Source: Ambrosia x helenae
Taxonomy: Eukaryota; Streptophyta; Magnoliopsida; Asterales; Asteraceae
DNA length: 64,000 nt
Direction: 5' to 3'
Assembly: GCA_030844895.1 (NCBI GenBank)
Contig: CM061231.1
Span: 132,651,023 to 132,715,022 of the forward strand
The position numbers were made by a program, and so were the translations under genes. The notes under the pieces were generated by a model. The model had not been told where the DNA came from and ran no database searches. It was given only the letters and a program-made list of their open reading frames with translations. Below are positions 45,778 to 57,800 of the stretch, one piece after another; position 1 is the first letter of the stretch; each line of letters opens with the position of its first letter.

Positions 45778-46555
45778 CATGGCAGGCACCGTTATGATTA
45801 TACACCCAAGCTCAAGAAAATTCCCTTTTTGATATTTCCGTTGTTATTTTCTTCCTTTGTGTCTTTGTGCTTTGTTTTGTTAATTTGCTTATTATATTTT
45901 ATATATTATATAAGTACTCGATCACTAAAAGGTAACCCCTAGTTGTTATTCAATATATGCGGTAACAAAATCAAAACCCAATGTTTTTAAATTCACAATG
46001 TGGATGTACAACTTTTCAGGTATAATATCAATACATTTAATATGTGTCCCATTAAACAATATACATTTTTTTTTAAAAGTATTAAACAATATACATGACT
46101 ATCAATAATTATTATTGTTATCCCTCACAAGGCGGATGTGCAACTTTTTAGGTACACTATCAATCAATTTAACCATATATCCATTGTAATGAGAGGTAAA
46201 CTTTAGAGTGGGTCAATCTCCAAAGCAATTAGAAGAAGAAAATAACACAACTTGAAATAGTTTTCTCTGTTTTTTTTAATAAATATAAATATAATTACAA
46301 TGCTTAATAAGAAAAAAAAAAAAAAGAAACTATATGTGCACTTTATTAGGAGATACTGGGAGTAAACATGGTGATCATGCAAGATGGGAGAAGTTATTCT
46401 TCCCCATTATTCCTACTTTTACTCCACTAAAACATTCATGGTTGCAACATGGGTCTTTAACAAAGTCAGAGGTTTTCTGTATTGGACTCGGGTTGGATGT
46501 GTTGGACATCAAAAACAAGAATCAAGAATCTAGCTAAAGCAACATATATATGAAC
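45778..46555. other. 3' flank of the ACL5-type gene and intergenic DNA
   Basis: Presumed 3' UTR, then AT-rich DNA with a loose duplication (atgtacaacttttcaggtat near 46003; atgtgcaactttttaggtac near 46136). The 67-codon ORF at 46334-46537 has no motif I recognise. Confidence 0.5.
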
Positions 46556-46984
46556 ATGTGCAGGGAAATAAAATACTTTTATTGATCGGAAATATTGTAC
46601 AACCAAAAGTGATTACAAATGTACAAGCGTGTCTAATATATATATACTAAATGAAACGGTACAACATAAGGTAGTTATGTTCGAATGGTTGTGTCAGTTT
46701 GTAACTGCCAATTCACACCCGTTCATAATGTTCCCGCCAATATTAACTGCCAAGGGCAGAATTGTCTTTTTGCTTCTGATATCCTGTGAGGCGCGCCTTA
46801 TGTTGATGAGTCATGTTGTTTCGTTTCCTGATCAGTTCTTGCAGCACCCTTGTTCGAATCTTTACGTAATAATATTACTAACATTGAATCCTAATATGTA
46901 TACTAAGTATTACATTTACTAGATATAAGTACATATAATCATATATTTACAAACAATAACATAAGTTTAGTTTATAAATTAACA
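46556..46984 (-). mobile_element. Copia-type 3' LTR with polypurine tract
   Basis: The minus strand starts TGTTAATTTATAAACTAAAC at 46984 and ends CCCTGCACA at 46556. It is preceded by AGTTTAAGGGAGGG, a good polypurine tract (46985-46998). It includes the 'ttgtaatcacttttggttgt' and 'aataaaagtattttatt' stretches typical of short Copia LTRs. To the right should lie the internal region, but no pol frame is recognisable there, so the element is heavily decayed or truncated. Confidence 0.55.
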
Positions 46985-46998
46985 CCCTCCCTTAAACT

Positions 46999-48600
46999 AA
47001 ACTTTTCTGTAACAAGTTTAGGATAGGATTTAAGCCTCCATTAATTTTTCTTTCCTTTCCATGTAGGCTGAGTTGAATTTGATTCCTGCATTCTCAATGA
47101 TGTATTTACATTCTTATTTTCCAAAGATTGTTTGCTTGTTATATCTTTCTATTCAAATTGCCTCATGAATGTTGAAAACATGACCATGTGACCTTCTGAT
47201 ATTTTTTCTTCGTCTTCAAACAGCAAACATTAGAAGTTTTCCCTCCTCTTCTTTTGTGCAGTAAATCAAATTGATGTAACTTTTGGTTGTTTCGTTCTTC
47301 GTTCCGTTTGAAATCCGATCCTTCTTATATTATATATATAATATATATCTTCTTCTTTATAGTAGGATTCCATGTAAATTAAGTCCTACATATATTATTT
47401 CCCGATCCTTATCTTTCAACAGAAACAGAGTATATTCTTTTCTTTCAATATTTTGTGCAATGTTCTGCTTTCCCTTTTCTTTGATCATGACCCGTTTCGT
47501 TCGTATTATCTCAGTTCATATATGAGAGTGTATGAACTCGGTGTCATATATAAATCCAATTAATTGCTTTTTCCATATATGAGAGTGTGAACTTGGTTTA
47601 ATATATGAATCAAATTAATCCATGTTCTTCATCTCTGTTTATTTCACACGATTCTTATGTTTCTATGATGATTTTGACGTTGAAACTTGGGATCTCGACG
47701 TGATATTCATCGGTCCAATCAATATTCACAAATCAAGACATTTGATGTCATATTCTTGTATAAATGAATCATACCATATGTTGATATGATTTGATCTGTG
47801 AGTCTTTCAAAAACAGAGTATGTGTTCGGTTTTGTTAATTGACTGAACACGATTGAAATCGATTATCTTTGGATTCAATTCTATGTGAATTGAATGATTT
47901 AAATCAATCTCAAATAGATTTCTTAAAAAAAAAAAATAAACAACACAAAGAGAATAATACTCTGTTTTGATTGGTTGTTCATCTTTCTTGCTCCATGCTC
48001 TATTTTTCGTTCTTTTCAAATTTGGACTGTAACTTCGATCATCATAACCAATGGTTCCTCTGTTTCAGATGAATCTTCTTGTCACATCCTCAAATTTCAC
48101 TTGTGGGGTTTTACTGCGAGGCGCGTGACATACCAGGATCCAAGTCAACGGTAACAACAAACGACAACTATATGTTAAAATTAATAAATAAACACGTTTA
48201 ACATATGTATGTATGGCTAAAGTAATCAATAATTATTTCTCACTTCCCTACCAAATTTAATCGGGAGTTGAAAAGTATGACCAAATATGACCAACGGTCA
48301 TGATATTTGTTGATGGTATGGCTAAAAGCTAATACGTATGAGCACATATTTTTTTTGTGTGGCCACATTATTATTATGACTTCATTGTGTTCCCAATTTA
48401 GTTTAAATATGATGTTGATAAGCAGTTCAAGATATATAGATTTTATTGTTCCAAAGTTGTATGCAGATTTGTAGGCCGTGACGATGCAAAAAATGTTATG
48501 TTTGTTTTCTAGGTGTTGAAAATGCTCTCTTTTTAAACCAAAGTGAAATAGCATCAGTAAGCCTTCCTAGACTTGCATTTATTTCCTCTGTTGTCCTGCG
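46999..48600. other. AT-rich noncoding DNA, possibly decayed Copia interior
   Basis: Rich in 'catatatgagagtgt' and 'tcttctttc'-like phrases; no ORF with recognisable motifs on either strand. Confidence 0.4.
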
Positions 48601-49564
48601 TCAGGTGGTCTCAAAATCAGTTTAGTTGCTAGCCATCTGATGACCTGTCGTTAGGGTCATGCAAAACCTAATTAACCTATGTAGTTAGGGTAAATAGGAT
48701 ATCGAATCCAAGGAGCGTGTGGTTAGTGAATGTTGTTTAGTTGATTGGAAAATATTGCTTATGAAGATGCTATATGACTTATGAAGATTGCACTTTGTTC
48801 ATTTAAGAGTTTTGATTTTAAAGTTGTTGTTTATTATACTAAGAATTTAATTGAAATTATAAATAAAAATGATATTTGTAAACAATCGGATTAAAAAGAT
48901 TACACTAAGGATTCAGCAATTGAATACTAGGGTTTCAACAATTGGGTAAATAATAATAATGTAATTGGCGCTAACGGAGTGATTGTTTAATAGGCTTAGG
49001 TATCAAGTTTTATCAATATCAAGATAGATTAAACTATACTTCATTACCTAGAACATACAATCCTATGTTTGTGTTAACGTAAGGAATCATGCTTATCTCA
49101 CTAGAAATTGGCACAAGATCCATTAACTAAAATGAGTTTAGCATCAGATTAATCACCATTCAACACATTTAATTCTAGCACACAAAAACATAATCAAAAG
49201 TGTAAGAACAATACCCAATGTGTTTTAACACTAGATATCAAAGGCCTACATCCCCAGTGTAATACAAAGGGATTAGCCCCTCATGGCCATGGAGCTTGAT
49301 TTTTTTTTTATTTCTTGTACGATCTCCTCGTCGTTCCCTGTGTGCGTCCCTTTTCTTTTTCTTTGATAAAAATATACGATTCCCAATCCAAAGAATATAA
49401 AGTCCTCCCAAAAAATCCTTCTGTGCGCCGTCCTAGTAATCTCTTCAAAAAAAAAAAAAAAAAAAAAACAAAACAAAAAAAACAAAACCCTCAAGTTGAT
49501 TTTTTTTGCTTGGGCCCTTGGGCTCGTGACCTTGTGTCACACCTTTTCTATTCTTTTATTTTTA

Positions 49565-49618
<54 letters not shown>

Positions 49619-49855
49619 AATGGTATTATGACCCCGTGTTCTCGACTCGGGTGTTTAGGTCTCGAATATAATTTGTACTGTTTTAGCCCTACTCCATGCG
49701 ATCACCTACCGAAATTATAAAATAAATAAATTAATAGTAAAAACAACCACAAAGTAATAAAATATATACAATACTAAAATAATAGAGTACAGACCTAAAA
49801 CTAATAAAAATACTATCTAAACGACTCAAAAATATACAAAAACTGGCAAATAAAC
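48601..49855. other. Noncoding DNA with poly-A and (ATT)n runs
   Basis: Retroelement-like phrases ('ggatatcgaatccaaggagc') near 48700 suggest an LTR fragment. There is a poly-A run at 49447-49468 and an (ATT/TTA)n microsatellite at about 49566-49617. ORFs over these runs are artefacts. Confidence 0.5.
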
Positions 49856-50237
49856 ATGATGTGTGCAACCGTGCATCACCATCCTAAACTTACATTTATT
49901 TCGTATGCTGACCTGCTTCATGACCACCTGTGCTCTGCCTCTTTAAAGCCCCTTGGTTATTGGATCGACTCTGTTTCGCGTACCTATTGGTCTCAAAATC
50001 ACCAAGGCTTCCCTTTCTGGTTGCGTGTTGCTATGGAGGGTTTGATGATGCCAAATATTATTGGACATTTGTTGTTTGGCGACAGCCACGATATCAATTT
50101 GTATTCGGTTCCTGTTTACACATGATATCTTCGGTATGCAGCTACATCAAGTTTCATGTTCTAAGCCTAAAGTGTCCATGTTTTGTGTCGGTTTATCTTA
50201 TTGTTGCAGCCATGAGCCATGTGCAGATTTTATATTG
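49856..50237. other. Unclassified stretch with three overlapping short frames
   Basis: Three + strand frames of 63-103 codons overlap here, but none shows a motif I know. Their coincidence in different frames suggests decayed coding DNA or chance. Confidence 0.35.
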
Positions 50238-50719
50238 GTGAATCCCTGGTGATATCCTTAATGAGGACATCATCAGTTGTATCATGAGCTGGGCCCAACC
50301 CAGTTGTCTCATGAACCTCTCTGTCTTGGTACTGAGGATTTCCTACCTCAGGCATAAAACCTTCATTAGTAGTTGCCACAAATGAGGTCTAAGCAATGTT
50401 ACTTCTGTCCTCATATCCACCAATGGATGGTAAATGAGTAGTAGCAGCCTCAAATGCACCTAAAGTCTCTAAGTTTGGGCTTAGAAACCTTGGTTCATCC
50501 TCATCTCTTGGGATAGGGCTAATAACATCCACATCCACATCCATGTCAACTTCTGAAGGTATTTCCCCTGTTTGATGTGGTTGTTGGGGAATGACATGTT
50601 CAGATGGGATTGTTTCTTTTAGCCCAGTGAGAAGTTTGGCAATTTCTATTGTTGTGTGAGGTGGTTCTGGTTCAGTAGTTTGTGGTAAAGGGTCAGTAGT
50701 TTCAAAGGATGGATCAGTA
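50238..50719 (-). pseudogene. Accessory ORF of the Copia derivative, 3' part
   Basis: Continues the Pro/Thr/Glu-rich C-terminal region of the accessory ORF left of the solo LTR (TTDPSFETTDPLPQTTEPEP, VDMDVDVDVISPIPRDEDEP). It stops in frame at about 50386-50388 and then reads on as DREVHETTGLGPAHDTTDD to another stop near 50238. It was separated from 54282-55130 by the 3.5 kb LTR insertion. Confidence 0.55.
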
Positions 50720-51465
50720 GTTATTGTGACAACCGGCAAATTTCGTACAACGATTAACGTGATTCTAATCATGTTTTAGAAATAATTAACATGGTTTAAG
50801 GTTAATTATGGTTAGTTGAGCTAATATGAGTCCTACGATGTCCTTTTGAAAGTTCGTTGAAGTCTTGATGCCTTTAAAGAAAGACTTCGCGTGTTTAACG
50901 TAACGAACTGACATCAGCAAAAATTTGTCAAACTGGAATAACATAAGCTTATTCTATGAAAATACGACACGTATTTACTATCGATGCGAACGGATGTGAA
51001 ATCGGCGTGATAAACGGCCAAAAACGCAGCGTTTTGGAGAACGCGGAGAGGAACTGACGTGGGATTCGAACGTCGAAACGCGTGGTTTTAACCGTTACCG
51101 GACTTTCGGAATAATTAATTATTATAAATAAAGTATCGTACTGAGTTCCGAAAGTTATCGGATCATTTAAATGAAGGATAACACAACCGAACCGATTAAC
51201 GCGATTTTAACGCGCGTGCCGTTTTCACGCGTCGGGTGACGAAAATAATTATTGAATTGCCCAGTCTGGTATTATTTACGACTACGAACAAAAACCGAGT
51301 CCAGAAACGATAACGGGCTAAAACGGAGCAGTTGGTACGCGACGTTGGGCTTGAAGCCCAATCCAAAAGCCCACCTATATAAGCCCATAACCTCCAAAAT
51401 ATCCTCATTTCCCACATTCCTTTCTCTCTCTAACACCAAACACTCTCTCCACTCTCTCACTCTAG

Positions 51466-51995
51466 AAATTTCCGGCGACCGGAGGAGGCCGGCCGGCGGC
51501 GTTCCGGCGGCTGTCCGGCGGCCGTCCGGCGGCTTCCGGCGGCCGTCCGGCGAGTTTCCGGCGACCCTCCGGCGACTTTTTCCGGCGCGTGACACCCCCA
51601 CCCCCACTAATTTCGACGCCCCGAACGCGATGGTGAAGGCCTTTTTCCCTAAAACGAAGTGGTTTGAACGTTGGTACCATTCCGGCGACTTTTCCGGTAA
51701 GCTCGTTTTTGAGTTTTCTTTGTACAAACGTTTAGATCGGGCCTTTGGGGGACTCCTCACAAGTTTTCACAGAATTTTGTTCTCCGGCCATATTCCGGCG
51801 AGCTGTTTCCGGTGGTTTGCGAGTTCAGGCGGGGGCCGGAGTGGGTTTGGTTGGGCTCCGATGGCGCGCAAGTGTTCGGAACGGAGGTTTTGGTGGCGTG
51901 GGATGGCGGTGGTGGTCCGGCCACGGTGGTGGTGGTCCGGCCACGGCAGTGGCGGTCCGGCCACGGCACTAGTGGTCCGGCCACGGTGGTGGCGT
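51466..51995 (+). repeat. GC-rich simple repeats inside the solo LTR
   Basis: 51466-51592 is made of about a dozen 'tccggcggc'/'tccggcgac' units. 51905-51990 has four units of 'gtggtccggccacggtg'. Overlapping ORFs of 66-285 codons on both strands are translations of these repeats, not convincing genes. Confidence 0.85.
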
Positions 51996-53742
51996 CCGGC
52001 GGTTCGGGTCCGGTCAGTTTTGGGTTCGGGACTCGGGGCTCGGGTCAAGATTATGCTTCCGGGTCAGATTCAGATCTGGCTCGGTTTGCGTGCCGTCTTC
52101 AAGATCTAGTCGTGGGTCAAGTATGGTGCTCTCGGGTAGATCCGGTCAGATTCGGGTTGGTCAACCCGGTCAACTCTGTGAACTTCGGTCAAGCGTTTCG
52201 GTATAACTAATTAGTGATTATTTCATTACTATTTACACATATATTTCTAAAATATATAAATATAAACGACTAACTCGCTAACGAACCGATAAAAATATTA
52301 ACGAAAAGCATTATGAGCTAATATTTGTGTATTAGTCGTGACTTGCGTTGTTGTTGGACTAAGTTGATGGACTACACGTATATATATATATTTATATAAA
52401 CAGTATGATTTATATAATAGTCACAACGTATAAAGTCTCGTGGACTAGAAATGCGGATAAATATAATGTCGTCTTTGTTTAGGTGTTGATTTTGGGAAGT
52501 TGTAGACAACTTGTGTTGTCTGGTTTATACCAAAAACAGAGGAAACTCTGCCGAAATTTTTATAAATCCGAAGCACGACAAGTGTGACATTATTGTTCGT
52601 TCTTATAAATAACTTTCCAAACGTTTGACAAGTGTAGTCATATACAAAATCACGACGTTTTGACAAATATTATTTGTAACAATAATGGTCTATTCCGAGA
52701 AATATTTCAAACAAATATATAGTCTTTTGTTACCAAGCGTCAAGTATGACGAGTTTTTAAAGGTTACTTGGTAACTAAAATATGTTTGTTGTCGGATTAA
52801 AAGATGTATAAACGTTCGGTTTTAATTGGAAAACCTCTTTATAAAAAGCAGAGTCTTGAGATTTGTAAGATACTCGGATTCGGGAAAAGAAATAACAAAT
52901 GTTATTGAAAGGATTTTAATAACTATATTATATTTCAGCAAGGTATATTTCCCGAAAATAACTATACAAGACGATTACATTTATCCGATCCACGAGACAA
53001 GCTATTACTCGGGATGAGTTATACGTTTCGTGGTGTTAGTCCAACATGGTTTACACACGCAGAGTAACAGGTGCGCGACTTGGGTACTATGCCGTATGTG
53101 AACACATGAATTATGGTAAGTCACGATCGGTTCGTCGAGTTAAAACACTTAAGGACTCGGGTTAGTACACACGAGTCAAGATAGTTGAATAAACTATCTT
53201 TTAACCGGAAATTAAGCTAGGTTTATATATGATAGACTTTAAGGTGTCCTTCATTGGTAATTAGGGCACGAGGAAGTCGGTCAAAGCTTTGGATTTTATT
53301 TGCTAGCTAAGCATGGAAATTAAGGTGAGTTTCACGGCCCCATTTTACTGTTTTAACTGGGGGAAAGATATGTTTGTCAAAAGTTATCACATATTGAAAT
53401 GTTTTCAAAAGGTTAAAATGTGGTAAGTGGCATGATGAGTACTTGAGTTTTTGGTCGCCACTCGGGGTTGGGTCCTCGCTACTGTAACCATTAATTCAGG
53501 TAAATGAAACTGAAGGAATATTTGGATAGTACTATTGGTGCCTGACAAGGCCCACCCCTAATCGATAGCGTCGATTATGCATCGGCGTATGCCTGGGGTG
53601 CACGTATTCTGAACTTAAGTCGTTGGGTTCCGAGAAACGACTTGGAGCGGGGCATATTTATTAGTCTTGGTTTGGTTATGGGACTCAGGGGATTGCTTAT
53701 CATCATAATTTGTAGGAGCTAGCTACTCCATACAAAGGCCAC

Positions 53743-53854
53743 AAAATGTGCTGGATTTGCACAGGATATAAAAATGTGCTGGATTTGCACAGGATATAAA
53801 AATGTGCTGGATTTGCACAGGATGTAAAAATGTGCTGGATTTGCACAGGATGTA
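53743..53854 (+). repeat. 28-bp tandem repeat, four units
   Basis: Units starting aaaatgtgctggatttgcac at 53743, 53771, 53799 and 53827, nearly identical (gatata versus gatgta at their ends). Confidence 0.92.
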
Positions 53855-54281
53855 AAAATGTCGTATTTACGAAACTAAAACCTGTGAACTCACCAATATT
53901 TTATATATTGACGTCTTTTTAAACATATCTTTCAGGTAACTAAGTGCTGAACAGGTATGCGGCTAGTACGGTGGAATTTGGGATGTCGGACAATGGTTGG
54001 GGGTTTCATCTATTGTTACCTTCGGGTTGGGACATAAACGGAAACACCCCACTTTAAAACTTAATGTTTGTGGTTTTAAGTAATGTTTGAAACCAGGTAC
54101 TCCTTCCCGACATCTTAATATAATGATCTTTTCTAATTAAATATAGTTTGTGTTAATCTTGACTTTGATATGCTTTCGAGCGTCGCGCCACGTGTTTCCG
54201 CCATTGGCGTGGTGTGACAGTTATGGTCTTTTTAAATTTCTTCCTTTGAAAAATAATGGTAATGGGTGCTCTTTTTGGGGT

Positions 54282-55130
54282 TTAAGATGGATGAGACTGA
54301 GAGGATGTTTCAGTCACATCTTTGACAAGTGCAGATTGCACATCAGCAGTTTCAGGTATCTCAATATCCTGAACTGCCTTTCTTTTAGGGTTGGTGGGTT
54401 TGGATTTTTGTTGTTTGGTTTTCTTGGCCTTTATAGGTGAGGGCTTAGAAGATGGTTCCATGGGGACTGTTTGTTGTTCCCCTTGGTCATCTTCTGGCAA
54501 AGCTGTCGGTTTGTTATGCCTTGAGTATGCTTGTGAGGTTAATGGTTTTAAAACAGTTGTTTTTCCCACAAGCACCTCATCTCCAAGTTCTTTAATTATG
54601 CATTGCATTATGAACCTTGGATACAACAAAAATTTCTTCTTAGAATTTTGGTGATGCAACACCAACTCATTAAAGAAAAGTGCTGATGCCGTGAATTTTG
54701 TCTCATTCACAATGGAATGAAAAATAGGTTGAAAAGTGGAGGGCATCTGATCATAAGATCCATTTTTTGGACCCAAGCACATGATTTTGTAGTGAAACAA
54801 AAGTTTATATTTTGGTTCAATGAATTTCTTAAAAACTGTTGCATGTGAGAGAGTACCTTGGTAACCACACTCTGTCATGGTTAAATGGATTGTATAGTTG
54901 GGAAAATGATCTGGTTCTTTATCATCATCCAGACCCAGTCTTATCCCCAAAGTAGCCGGTGTGATTGCCATTACTTTCCATTGGATAGTTGATTTTAGGG
55001 AAATAATCTGGTTATTCACTGTCACCGTCTCGGCGTTTGCCCAGAACTCATTAAGAGTTTCAGTATGAATTGGAGGATCAATGGTGAAAGAGTGAAGTAT
55101 TGAGATTGGATGACTAAATAAATGATTTCG
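54282..55130 (-). pseudogene. Accessory ORF of an Asteraceae-type Copia element, 5' part
   Basis: Frame on the minus strand with IHTETLNEFWANAETVTVNN, then LGIRLGLDDDKEPDHFPNYT, TMTECGYQGTLSHATVFKKF, FHYKIMCLGPKNGSYDQMPS and FLLYPRFIMQCI, followed by a basic, Pro/Thr-rich tail (KKTKQQKSKPTNPKRKA). From memory this matches a protein fused to or near Copia pol in composite-family genomes, sometimes labelled 'synaptobrevin, longin-like'. Its function is unknown. The first ATG of the long frame is at 55025, but homology extends upstream, so the start is lost or shared with gag. The frame ends at a TAA at 54282. Confidence 0.6.
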
Positions 55131-55157
55131 TCGTATTGGGACCAGGCTTCATCTTTC

Positions 55158-55985
55158 TCAAAATAGCCTCTTTGATTGTGTCCCTGTTTCAGTATGAGAG
55201 CCATGTGGTTTGTGTGTGTGTGGATCGAACAGTGTTTTTGATGAGATCCCAGCAGTTATGTCAATGTGGTCAAAAGATCCAAAACTATTTGAACAAGAAG
55301 GTGACTTTTGTCCTAAAAGTGTTGTACTACCTGGTACATAGTCATCAGCTGTTTTGCCAGAATTTTGCAACTTTTTCTTTTGATCTATTTCTCTTGCAAA
55401 AGTTAGCAATCTCCCATGTAATTCTGTAAGAGTGGGGGAGTTAAAGTCTGGTGTAGATCTGAGGACTATAGAGTAAGTTTCCCATTTTTCTGGTAATGAC
55501 CTTAAATATATATGAAGCATAGATACATTTGTGTAGGTCTGACCATTTAATTTCAACTCAGATATTAATGAGGAGAATCTTTCAAACTGTTGTGTCAAAG
55601 TTTCCCCATTAATATGAGTAAATGTTTCATATTGCTGAGCAACGATTTCTCTGGTGTTGGCAATCACCTCTTCAGTTCCTCCAAACTGCTCTTTTAGGCA
55701 GTCCCAAAGCTCTTTGGCACTTTCACAATGTAAAAGTCCAGAGTAGATTTCATTTGGGAGAGCCATTGCCAACATAGAGAAAGCCTTGGCATCAAGCTCA
55801 AGTTTAAGGAAATCTTCATCTGTGTAGTCTTTTGATTCTTTTGGTATTTCAACTTTAGTTTCAAGATTTATATTTACTGGTTTGTGGGGTCCATACATTA
55901 CAAATCTCCAACAACCAGTGTTTGTTTGAGACAGAGTATGTGCCATCCTCTTTTGCCATATGTTATATTCTGAACGAACAAGCAT
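55158..55985 (-). CDS. Copia Gag-like protein
   Basis: The 275-codon frame is intact. It shows the Copia gag pattern: NIWQKRMAHTL near the start, LELDAKAFSMLAMALP, SAKELWDCLKEQFGG, QQYETFTHINGETLTQQFER, LNGQTYTNVSMLHIYLRSLP and LTELHGRLLTFAREI. This is the UBN2-type capsid domain. The zinc knuckle that usually follows is absent; the frame ends soon after the capsid region. The first in-frame ATG at 55985 may be internal, because the open frame reaches back some 16 codons further. Confidence 0.85.
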   Translation of the reverse strand: MLVRSEYNIWQKRMAHTLSQTNTGCWRFVMYGPHKPVNINLETKVEIPKESKDYTDEDFLKLELDAKAFSMLAMALPNEIYSGLLHCESAKELWDCLKEQFGGTEEVIANTREIVAQQYETFTHINGETLTQQFERFSSLISELKLNGQTYTNVSMLHIYLRSLPEKWETYSIVLRSTPDFNSPTLTELHGRLLTFAREIDQKKKLQNSGKTADDYVPGSTTLLGQKSPSCSNSFGSFDHIDITAGISSKTLFDPHTHKPHGSHTETGTQSKRLF

Positions 55986-56167
55986 AGGAGACTTATTGGC
56001 AGATCCAGTATTATGAGGATATCCATTTTTGAGAGTATTGATTTGTCAAGTTTCTCTCAAAGTGATGGATGTTTGAAAAAGTGAACTTTTATCCTTTATT
56101 GAATATTAATAAGAACCTGTGTCTGATTCTCAATTTGTTAGATTGATATTTGATCAGATAAACCAGG

Positions 56168-56179
56168 GCTCTGATACCA
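56168..56179 (-). promoter_or_regulatory. Primer-binding site (initiator Met tRNA)
   Basis: The minus strand reads TGGTATCAGAGC, two bases inside the LTR. It confirms the orientation of the Copia derivative. Confidence 0.88.
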
Positions 56180-56181
56180 AT

Positions 56182-56836
56182 TGTTGGATCAGTTAGCTCT
56201 TTAACAGTTGTTTGCTTATGAACACTTATGTGTTTGTAAGTTTATCAAAGCAGTTTGCACAGCGGAATATATGAAGTGTTTAGTTATAAAGTTTCACTTT
56301 CAACAGGAGTTATTACTCCCCCTGGATGTAATGAACTAAAGACATTTAATGAGAATCTAAGCAATTGAATGTATAAGATAATAAATATGCAAAGAGATTC
56401 TCAGATTATGAAATGGTATTTCAAGTAGAGCCTTTGAAGGATTTTCAGTTTAATAAAATCGATCTCTAAAATAGTGGGATTAACCCATCTATTTATAGAG
56501 GAACAGATACATGAACCTTGTTACAAAAGCAATCCTACAACAGGCTGTAGTCTTGGAACTTGTACAAAAAGATAAAGTAATGTAATAATACTAAACTACT
56601 GAAACATAAGGGCGGTGGAAAGATTCTGTTACAACTGCTGATGAGTGACAAACTACTGATGAGTAGTTTATCTTCAGTAGTTGTAACAGAATCTTTACTC
56701 TTCAATACTTGTTGAATCCTTCCTCAGCAGTTTCTTCTTCTTTTGTCAGTAGTTTCATACTTAGCATATTTTGGCAGAAATAGGAATTAGACTAAGGTTA
56801 GCAAAAGAGGTTTCTTCAATCCTTTTTGTCCTTACA
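56182..56836 (-). repeat. 5' LTR of the pol-less Copia derivative
   Basis: The minus strand begins TGTAAGGACAAAAAGG and ends GAGCTAACTGATCCAACA, 655 bp. The + strand ctatttatag at 56490-56499 gives a TATA box (CTATAAATAG) on the minus strand. 'actactgatgagtag' and 'cttcagtagttg' near 56640-56690 form partial inverted repeats. Confidence 0.75.
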
Positions 56837-57800
56837 CCTAATGCATCACATTTATATATTAGTTTTGTATAGTTTTTAATCGTTTATCGTTCGTTTATAG
56901 TGAGTCTTAGATATGTATTTATGTCTTGGTGTTAAACAGGTGTTCGGGGGCTAAAATGAGTCAAAAGGAGCTTATACTACGCCAAAATAGGTCATTTTCT
57001 TGGTAAAAACCTAATCGGTCGTTTTGAAGAAAGGGGGATCGATTTCCAGAGCAAAAGAGAGATGATTTGGAGCACTTTTGAGAGATCCTTTCATTCTGGT
57101 TGATCCTAGGGCGATCTAGAACAATTTTTGAAGCTGAAATCATGAATATGCGTGGCTAATTCTTTCGCGATTCTCTCCGGGTGAACGATTTGGGTATTTT
57201 ATTATTTGTTTTCTATTTGATACTCATTATTTGGATCAGATTTTGTGAACACCTTAAAGTTCTTTGCATCTGATTGTATGTTTGACTGATCTAGACAATT
57301 TGGTTAATTAGTATTATTGCATTATGTTATCGTATCTTGGTTTTCTTGCATTAGGATTAATTTAACTTTGTAATTAATGTTATAATGGCTGAATTGGGTC
57401 GAACAACTTAAACAAAGTCATGTCTATGTGATTTCCTAGATGGGGTAATAAGAGAATTCGTTTGATAATTACCGAATCAGAAACCCGGAGTGATTGTTTT
57501 CTTTATATTATTGTTTTTAATCAAACTTTAATCAATCTCTTCTTGCAAGCAAAGCAGCACTTTAGTTTAATCTTCATAATTTTATTAGATTTTCTATTAA
57601 TATAATAAATATTGCTATCAACACTAACCACATACTCATCGTGTTTCGACAATCTTACTCCCTATACTGCAGTCCTTGTAGCTAATGAGTTGTTTTTAAT
57701 TTAGTTTTTTATTAGCACTTCAACACGCGATCACTATCCTTGTAATTGCTATGGTGGTTCGTCCTAGTGTTGTGTACATGAGGACGCCAGGAGCCTAGAA
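56837..57800 (+). other. LTR-like noncoding DNA
   Basis: Phrases such as 'gggctaaaatgagtcaaaag' and 'atcgtgtttcgaca' remind me of Athila-type LTRs. No ends, primer site or coding region found. Confidence 0.3.

Larger units (their letters stand above)
50725..54219 (+). mobile_element. Solo LTR, 3495 bp (Gypsy-like) with 5-bp target duplication
   Basis: Starts TGTGACAACCGGCAAATTTCG (the first 20 bases suffice), ends TTGGCGTGGTGTGACA. It is flanked by gttat on both sides (50720-50724 and 54220-54224). No internal domain, primer site or second LTR is present, so it is the product of LTR-LTR recombination. TATATAA at 51376-51382 gives the likely promoter and the + orientation. Its 3' end (gtttccgccattggcgtgg) resembles the end of the 1-6814 family, suggesting a related lineage. 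Confidence 0.9.
50238..56836 (-). mobile_element. Copia derivative with gag and an extra ORF but no visible pol
   Basis: The minus strand starts with an LTR (56836-56182), then the tRNA-iMet primer site (56168-56179) and a gag ORF (55158-55985). About 30-130 bp later comes a second, non-pol ORF (from about 55130 to 54282), which continues after the solo LTR as 50719-50238. No protease, integrase or RT lies between gag and the extra ORF. The left LTR was not found. It must depend on a relative for transposition. Confidence 0.75.

Noticed and set aside
46334..46537. 67-codon ORF downstream of the ACL5-type gene
   Set aside because: No motif, no neighbouring exons, and ordinary length for chance; kept only as a mention in the flank entry.
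51252..52109. 285-codon + strand ORF and opposite-strand ORFs in the solo LTR
   Set aside because: Length comes from the CCGG-rich arrays, which lack stops in several frames on both strands. No domain is recognisable, and the sequence is an LTR promoter/leader.
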